This document shows positions 43,201 to 46,031 of a DNA stretch of 46,031 nucleotides, in pieces. The stretch comes from Thalassospira mesophila (GTDB taxonomy: Bacteria > Pseudomonadota > Alphaproteobacteria > Rhodospirillales > Thalassospiraceae), in NCBI RefSeq assembly GCF_002115755.1, contig NZ_JFKA01000019.1, forward strand, positions 1 through 46,031, in the 5' to 3' direction. The notes beneath the pieces were generated by a model. That model was given only the letters and a program-made list of their open reading frames with translations, searched no databases and had not been told where the DNA came from. Each line of letters opens with the position of its first letter. The first letter of the stretch is position 1. Made by a program: the position numbers and the translations under genes.

Positions 43201-44972
43201 AAGGCAAGGCTTGCGCCGTCGCTATCGGTTATTTCGGCCGAAATTCCGGTACTGGCTGCCGTGGTCACCTTTGCGACCGACGACGCCAGATTGGCAACCG
43301 TTGCCCCCGTTAAGGTAACCGTGCCAGTCCCCGTTGTCGTCAAACTATACAAAGACGCCAAAGACTGCGCACCACTTGCCGCGATGGTAAAACTGACATC
43401 CGTATCCCCAACAACAGCAATACGATTGTTACTGCCAATATCGGTAATATCTTCAGCCAGATTATAGAAATTTGTGTTGCCCGCACTCAGGTCCGAAATA
43501 CCCGTCACACGGAAGGTAAATGTTCCCGTGATCGTATTAACCGGGTCGCCTTGCTGCTCGTCTCCGGTTGGAATAAACGCACGCAGGATATCATAGGAAC
43601 CAACAATCGTTGTCCGGGCATCTGTCGCTGCGGTCAGGGTTGTGACGACACCAAAATCATTAATAATCACCGGGCGTCCAACCCCGGATAAATTAAGCGA
43701 TGTCACAACATTGGCGTCAGGAATGGTCAATGTTCCACCGGCGTAAACCACCGACCCGCCGCCATTTTCATCCAGTGTCAACGTTATATTGCCCGATGTC
43801 GGCAGGTTCGACAGCGACAACACCCCTTGCTCCGTCACAGAAGCAGTAAAGGAGCCAACCCCGCCATTGCTTAGCGATACATTTTCCGCTTTGGCCGATT
43901 GTGCGGCCTGATCAAACTCCGATGCGGCCTGCGACAAATCCCCCGATGCGGCACCATCACTAATGGCATTTGCCGCTTCACCCTGTGCAACATATTGGCT
44001 TTTAACCACATCATTTATCGACGTTGCGTTACCAACATTGGTATTACTTGCTGAAATTATCGAGGCGGCATCATTGGCGATGGTCGTGCTAACCCCGGCA
44101 GACTGCAACACTGTGTTTAGCGCGGCACTGTCCAGGGTTACAGGTGCGGCGGCACCCTTGATCTGCGCGGCAAGGGCCGTTGCCACCATATCGATCGCCG
44201 AGGATGAGTTTCCTTCCGCCCCCGACCCTGTAAGGGCCTTGGCCCCCATCGTCATAATATTGGCAACCTGAACGCCCGCCTTGAACAAGGCCTGGTTACT
44301 TGTGGCGACCGGATCAACCGCCTTTAAATCTTCGGTCAGATTAAAGGCTGCCTTGACTGCGGAAAGCGCATCTTCCTCACTTTCGCCATCGTCAATCAGC
44401 TTTTGCACAAGTGTTGTCAGCGGCGTGACCACGCTGGAACCCCCTGGAGCCGTCAATGTCCCTTCAAACGCCAGGCCAGTGCTGATATCGGTACCCCCCG
44501 TGATCTTGATGGCACCACTGCCGGTCAGGCCGGTAAAGTTGCCATTGGCATCGGTTGTAACCGTATTACCCGATCCATCAACACGCGACACAGTGGCGCC
44601 AGAAATGTAACCATCGACAACCTTGCCGCCAGATCCACCACCAAACACACCCCCCAGTCCACCGCCACCACCACCGCAAGCAGCCAAAGGTAAAATCAGG
44701 GTAGAAATAATGCCGATCTTCAGGTTGGCATTATATTTCTTCTGCCAATCGGCAATAAATTCCAGAAATGCCTGCCGTCCCTGGGGAATTTGGATCTCAC
44801 GTGCTTCCAGCTCATCAAATCGGTCTAATCCGACATCCTGATGCGCAACCCGAACCGACGGTAAAAAATGGCCCGCCAGAAATGCGGCACTGGTATCACG
44901 ATCAATCGCATTAGCAAGACCGCCAACGACTGTATCCGCAGACGCGACAATGCTATTCATGTTTGATATCAT
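34290..44972 (-). CDS. Giant RTX repeat adhesin, type I secretion substrate
   Basis: A 3560-residue open frame with no interruption. Layout by residue: 1-80 polar, no classical signal; 82-99 hydrophobic and ending LPLAAC; 100-116 Gly-rich; 117-215 a module beginning VVDGYISGATV, recurring at 1598-1712 as VLDGYLVGATV; about 562-1480 seventeen copies of a 55-residue unit; 1940-2980 five RTX/EF-hand-like modules; 2980-3430 further beta-rich domains; 3440-3560 a type I secretion target domain (MLDVITDFVIGEDKFDLS). Large RTX adhesins are exported through their own T1SS and bind calcium outside (family knowledge). The neighbouring tolC-ABC-hlyD genes are the probable exporter. The ATG at 44972 has GGGAAAG upstream; a second in-frame ATG is at 44960. 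Confidence 0.93.
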   Translation of the reverse strand: MISNMNSIVASADTVVGGLANAIDRDTSAAFLAGHFLPSVRVAHQDVGLDRFDELEAREIQIPQGRQAFLEFIADWQKKYNANLKIGIISTLILPLAACGGGGGGLGGVFGGGSGGKVVDGYISGATVSRVDGSGNTVTTDANGNFTGLTGSGAIKITGGTDISTGLAFEGTLTAPGGSSVVTPLTTLVQKLIDDGESEEDALSAVKAAFNLTEDLKAVDPVATSNQALFKAGVQVANIMTMGAKALTGSGAEGNSSSAIDMVATALAAQIKGAAAPVTLDSAALNTVLQSAGVSTTIANDAASIISASNTNVGNATSINDVVKSQYVAQGEAANAISDGAASGDLSQAASEFDQAAQSAKAENVSLSNGGVGSFTASVTEQGVLSLSNLPTSGNITLTLDENGGGSVVYAGGTLTIPDANVVTSLNLSGVGRPVIINDFGVVTTLTAATDARTTIVGSYDILRAFIPTGDEQQGDPVNTITGTFTFRVTGISDLSAGNTNFYNLAEDITDIGSNNRIAVVGDTDVSFTIAASGAQSLASLYSLTTTGTGTVTLTGATVANLASSVAKVTTAASTGISAEITDSDGASLALSKALLNRLSALDFNVDNGIINFGGATSAALQADLAKLDISGHTVAINVTGVINGNFSITDDQLENLASLTTTGTGTITLTSLDGADDISAILEKLTVASGSSISFEAATDENIALTKTQLDQIASLTVSGTGTIAAYSEATSAALVADFAKLHAGSEKISISGASGQSFEITKAFLDQLAQFTTVSGNLALSGVTAADLSGDVGKLSIDGALSLQGADGEDFVIAKSLLDNVAALEATGDGTIGFQGATNADLAADLAKLSVVDAGAISVTGADDEAFTLTETQLDKLVAFSAAGTGAIALSGVTNANLAADLGKLSVVSGSIAITGAGDENLAVTQNQLDGLASVSGAGTGDITVTGVTAVGFAGDMQKVSVQAGSISVEGASDENFALDKTVLDTLGHFTATGTGTITFSDATSAAFDADLAKLSVADGSISVSGATDESFTISETVLATLSGLAATGAGDITLTGVTNAVLSADLAKLTVGSGEIAIQAASGENIIITQSDIANIAQLTTTDGGNLTINDATGGALSADLAKITVDGDLTLNGAVDETFTLTQSDLGNIAALNVTGTGGVTLTGVTAATLASDLAAITVANGNFAITGATGESFTITETALAEVTTLQATGGGNIVLNDVTAAVLTSDLAKISAIDNGSITVNGATGENLSVTKSQLDDLAALNAADGATITVSDLTAADFAVDFGKLTATGGLALSAAADQSFSISETELAGINSFTVSGAGNVTLTDVTAASLAADSAKITVGAGNINVVAADGENLSLTQADAATYGSITATGAGNITITEVSGDVSAVLDNLTVGTGVISVAAVANQDLSITEEALGDLGGLAATGTGNIALTDASSASVGSDLAKLTTETGTISITVTSSDQSDVALTYSDVSGKIVEIVATGNVDVTITADGAYDFSYLSGGTVRLVIDTTNGDVTLSDLDLGSIDEVVVTGPNNAFIQAADVDGLTVDFSATGEGNVVVALPEGTTIDDTGLSGDVEYQSSITYNESGTVLDGYLVGATVMLVDGDGNQVGTQTWTTDENGHYSIEGYQFTGILPENVSVRVTGGTDMTTGQAFDGALSVFVGENATVVTSLTAVMHHLVAGNISTDAADAQSDLIAGLGLDASALSGANVLTIDPVAVVASGSSSAVDAVNAATLQIAAAEMLTISAQLAEALQPVLSAGENDFSLAEISDAVLAQIAVAIGNANGASVDWTDSTVLGNLIQSVGNALVGAENFDGSETVATGVTLQDVFSEVAELLVNTVSTLAELMPSEQQMQDVSSIDAMNLMISAIKIQAASNATLGDLLDGLFDSNGVFDEVGYQALQTYNDNFSTSFPTDVAGVSIGELVDGTIYGSAAADILTNGDEGGRFYGNGGADTMIGGTGDDRFHLEADHLVSGLSITGTDGDEGSKDRVVLHGEANDSFDFTASGMSFDGVDRIDMNNDVAGQTVIIGDQLAATSDANNDETPGDIRIVSRIHDSNDLDVGMQNGITVDASGLTGSNHLYFDGERAVDGDETYGGFMGNDTVTGGAGDDTLIGGTGNDTLMGADGDDTLIGGDGADTVIGGAGDDRIFIEGNGDYLVGGDGNDRFFLNTTADLAGSLTIHGDGTSVGSTGADRLVLQLDASDDPISVDLTGDNLTLTGIDRIDVGMDIAGVTLTIDHVLAASADNNQDDNLGDIRINSRVYTDNDSGFGLTSDPITQGIIVDASTLEAGDSLLFDGEVHVDLVEVEGQGEVYETLGGFNGDDTVYGGAGGDTLNAGGGNDRLYGNDGNDYLNGGEGNDRLYGGAGVNTLIGGAGQDRIYLTDVSGLAGSVIDGNGGSSSEANDVSSDRLILDLETGDTVDFTTADVTNIDRIDVAMDVEDFKIVLGHDLAINADSNSDGTGGDIRITSRVYVDNESQIGLTASPITNGIFVDGSSLDETDSLQFDGEVHVGLNDAATGDETYGGFSGDDTIWGGAGGDFIMAGDGDDRLNGNGGDDVLNGGAGSDRLHGGTGVDTMIGGLGTDRLYLDSASELEDGTVIFGGEYDLENEQAGAAEADTKDRLILSAHGDFDFTDDTLETRDITIAQIDRIEMRENASGYALALGDGMVSTADANGDGTLGDIQIVSRAFVEDGDTETDVPITAGVIVDASALSANYSIHFQGEILIDDETDLEYGGFSGDDRIRGGLGSDTINGGAGDDRIYYSGGADTLIGGTGRDRFYLTTAVLAAGLMIDGTLEAATNDRLLLTKAGSFDLTDQSLADGNVIITNIDRIELRADEAGNILKIGSQLVSTADENGDGTLGDISVVSRVSDDNDNDVAMTNGVVIDGSELTSSQSLIVEGEIQNDPVDGDYGGFTGNDTMIGGEGNDTLEGGDGNDVLMGNGGDDVLMGGIGADTITGGDGNDIFEMRLGGDAVTVEYPNYTPTQGDYFEIVIDGYAYGARADENETSIESVLSDLASVINNDSGHDYHARVQDGVLQIAGVGESVAIDANTYSQGTAYGTQPDSEDLFAFSFTDTTTPQPGDFLRLTIGNEVFQVQMSDGDTPGGLIFQLAAQISAKAEIAYDEDANADVIDAAAIDTDGDSNHEADRLFIHVPQGQSIDFDNSGTIRADSGSVFVETNAGDSFNVDIAADTNNAQTGTLTLSTDNADYVAGSFLSVTLVITTGTGEVETNYLSAPVVENDAAASIKALADEIRAQDAAFAKSDGDPDATFFDTITVDGGTIEFVSKEDDSDFTMDATFLGDLGPNADYVDPAQGENDTFDAVLFDFYDFANASQPLQDHGTFVLVIDDFTITQPVHGSDSLTDIVSRFADTLKSYGYTVGLEDEHTLFVASDEEITGHSINAYQAGSTLDNGIDGTASAVSDSTSAMLDVITDFVIGEDKFDLSALGGDHTVPTSISVNSSITNSSDQGFDLSTAFEGLTLQGDGAAMFVEVSGGGDAAGTYLIVDNGDGTVNGAEDLFINVTGITGDVETASVSDLFYSET
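36033..39155 (-). repeat. RTX and EF-hand-like modular repeats in the adhesin
   Basis: Residues about 1940-2980. Nonapeptide RTX stretches (GGAGDDTLIGG and the like) recur. Between them a module of about 130 residues is repeated five times; each copy contains a DxNxDGxxGDI-type loop beginning near residues 2051, 2259, 2469, 2687 and 2869. The order is DRL-beta, IDRIDM, EF-hand-like loop, SRV-DND, VDAS, FDGE, GGFxGDD, then RTX. Spacing is 182-218 residues. Confidence 0.85.
40533..43289 (-). repeat. About 17 tandem 55-residue repeats in the adhesin
   Basis: Residues about 562-1480. A typical unit reads LAADLAKLSV, GSIAITGA, DENF, LTETQLD, LASL, TATGTGDITLTGVTxA, with a helix-forming first third and a beta-rich last third. 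Several consecutive units are exactly 55 residues (165 bases); a few are shorter or longer by one to four. Copies are diverged at DNA level. Confidence 0.88.
44676..44729 (-). other. Internal lipobox-like hydrophobic segment of the adhesin
   Basis: Residues 82-99, from basic KKYNANLK through IGIISTLILPLAAC to Gly-rich sequence. L96-A97-A98-C99 matches a lipobox and is preceded by a short hydrophobic stretch with lysines before it. It begins about 80 residues in, too far for an ordinary signal peptide. Confidence 0.6.
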
Positions 44973-45291
44973 GCTGAGCTTTCCCGTTTAAACCCAAGAA
45001 GGCAAATTCACTGCCCTGCTTGCAAGTGTCCCAAAGTATTGCATTATGCTCTGATCGGATTTTCGCCTATCCGGTCAAACCCACCCTTATCGCGATTAAT
45101 AATTTCAAATATTTTTGACTTAAAAATTGTTCATTTTCACTATCCCACCCCAAAGCATAGAATCGGAAAACTATCCTTATGTGTCATTAATTTCAGATGT
45201 AATGCTTATCAAAATGATATGTTACATCGTCGTTATTCAGCACTTTCATCGATGTCACTTTTTTACTTTAAAAGTTCCGAATGCGTTTGTG

Positions 45292-45321
45292 CTGACAACA
45301 GGGTAATTTTCGTCTTATAAA
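45292..45321 (+). promoter_or_regulatory. Sigma-70 promoter of the luxR-type gene
   Basis: CTGACA (45292-45297) matches the -35 at five of six positions; TATAAA (45316-45321) matches the -10 at five of six, with an 18-base spacer. Transcription would start near 45328. Confidence 0.75.
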
Positions 45322-45352
45322 TTGTTAGAAACAATCTATGGAAAACCATAGG
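45321..45352 (+). promoter_or_regulatory. Two abutting dyads, one of lux-box size
   Basis: ATTGTT-aga-AACAAT at 45321-45335 is a perfect 6-bp dyad. It abuts CTATGG-aaaa-CCATAG at 45336-45351. Counted over 20 bases (45333-45352), the second has the length and near-symmetry of a LuxR-type box, though its sequence is not the classical one. Both overlie the probable transcription start and leader, a position suited to autorepression. Confidence 0.55.
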
Positions 45353-45369
45353 TAGGCAATTTTACCGGA

Positions 45370-46031
45370 ATGACAGGAATGGCCCTTCAGCTAAATAACG
45401 ATCTTTTTGATCTGTTAAATGCACTGGACAATGCGCTGTCTGTGCCAGACGCATGGCAAGCGGGGCTGGATTTTTTCAAAAAATATGGAGGTAATCAAAT
45501 TACCTATACCCATGAAAGACAGGATGGCAGCATCGTCTTTCTCACCACCCTTCCAGACTGGTGGATGATCTATTATCTCGAAAATGACTATGCCAGCCTG
45601 GACCCGTTCATTGATGTCGGACGCGCTTATTTCAAACCAACCCGATTTGATACCAGATCGGTTAATCTGCCAATTTCCCTCTCTGGGCCCGCCGCTCAGA
45701 TGCTTCAGGAATTTGCCGAAACAGGCTCGAGTAGCGGATTTGTCATTCCAACAATGGCCCCCTCTACCCTGAAAATCAGTGGCTTCAACATTGCAAATAC
45801 AATGGAAAAGCAGGAATTTTCGCAATTTTATAACGACAAGGAAAACGCCCTTGTCCTTGCTGCGCATGCCGTGCATCAACGCTGTCAGGAACTTGATCCT
45901 CAATTATCCCGAACGGACGTCCATCTAGCCCCGAAAAAGAACACTTCCTATCCCCTTCTCAGCCCACGAGAACGGGAATGTCTGCTTTGGCTATGCAAAG
46001 GAATGCGCAATGACGCCATTGCCGACCGCAT
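45370..46031 (+). CDS. LuxR-family acyl-homoserine-lactone receptor regulator (cut by right edge)
   Basis: 220 codons are open from the ATG at 45370 (an ATG at 45379 is also possible). Residues about 25-170 form an autoinducer-binding domain: W65 and Y69 in LPDWWMIYYLENDY, D78-P79 in YASLDPF, and GFVIPTMAPS. From 197 a LuxR helix-turn-helix begins, LSPRERECLLWLCKGMRNDA, and the frame leaves the window in its recognition helix. No luxI synthase is present here, so it is either a solo receptor or has a distant partner. It is divergent from the giant adhesin gene and may control it; this is inferred from position. Confidence 0.87.
   Translation, partial: MTGMALQLNNDLFDLLNALDNALSVPDAWQAGLDFFKKYGGNQITYTHERQDGSIVFLTTLPDWWMIYYLENDYASLDPFIDVGRAYFKPTRFDTRSVNLPISLSGPAAQMLQEFAETGSSSGFVIPTMAPSTLKISGFNIANTMEKQEFSQFYNDKENALVLAAHAVHQRCQELDPQLSRTDVHLAPKKNTSYPLLSPRERECLLWLCKGMRNDAIADR

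Larger units (their letters stand above)
44973..45369. other. Divergent intergenic region between adhesin and luxR-type gene
   Basis: 397 bases without a gene. It should contain the adhesin promoter to the left, but I find no clear sigma-70 pair there, so another sigma factor or activator may be used. The right half holds the promoter and dyads listed next. Confidence 0.55.

Noticed and set aside
40533..43289. CRISPR-like regular repetition
   Set aside because: The 165-base period is coding, with diverged copies and no identical short repeats or unique spacers.
45415..45903. 162-codon minus-strand frame opposite the luxR-type gene
   Set aside because: The plus strand encodes a full autoinducer-binding domain with conserved residues; the minus frame shows none.

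Overview
The window looks like an alphaproteobacterial chromosome, most probably a marine or heterotrophic Rhodospirillales member such as Thalassospira. That placement is my inference from moderate GC, overlapping start/stop codons and the abundance of solute-binding-protein transporters (one TRAP, two tripartite tricarboxylate [TTT] systems, one ABC); no rRNA or other marker gene is present to confirm it. I see no tRNA, rRNA, CRISPR array or insertion sequence.

Region 1 (1-957, minus): the first 319 codons of an AT-richer autotransporter-like surface protein, cut by the left edge. Region 2 (1330-9160): a GntR/FCD regulator with two winged-helix domains is divergent from an operon for an L-galactonate-like sugar acid: zinc dehydrogenase (LgoD-like), a short UxaB-like reductase, altronate dehydratase UxaA and a TRAP transporter (DctP-DctQ-DctM), closed by a strong terminator. 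Two near-identical palindromes lie between regulator and operon. Region 3 (9292-14678): a promoter with a palindrome in its spacer drives tctC-tctB-tctA, a short-chain dehydrogenase, a GntR/FCD regulator and an RraA-family aldolase/decarboxylase, ending in a bidirectional terminator. Region 4 (14697-20864, minus): iclR-tctC-tctB-tctA, a terminator, then a CaiB-type CoA-transferase and a CitE/HpcH lyase. Together they suggest uptake, CoA activation and C-C cleavage of a dicarboxylic acid. Region 5 (21022-28669, plus): a LacI regulator behind a nested dyad, a polyamine-type (PotABCD-like) ABC transporter, nucleoside hydrolase and adenine deaminase, which reads as a purine-nucleoside uptake and salvage operon.

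Region 6 (28739-46031): a type I secretion system (TolC, ABC exporter, HlyD) sits beside its probable substrate, a 3560-residue RTX adhesin filling almost a quarter of the window. The adhesin has an N-terminal cytosolic-looking stretch followed by a lipobox-like motif, about 17 repeats of 55 residues, five roughly 200-residue modules that mix RTX nonapeptides with EF-hand-like loops, and a C-terminal type I secretion domain. Divergent from it is a LuxR-type acyl-homoserine-lactone receptor gene, cut by the right edge, with a good sigma-70 promoter and two abutting dyads, one the size of a lux box.

Regions 2 to 5 form a catabolic island: each transporter is packed with its own enzymes and its own local one-component regulator. 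Region 6 is a surface-adhesion locus, possibly under quorum control. The less ordinary features are the N-terminus and repeat architecture of the adhesin, the tandem-HTH regulator with paired operators, and the two TTT-linked enzyme sets whose substrates cannot be assigned from sequence alone.
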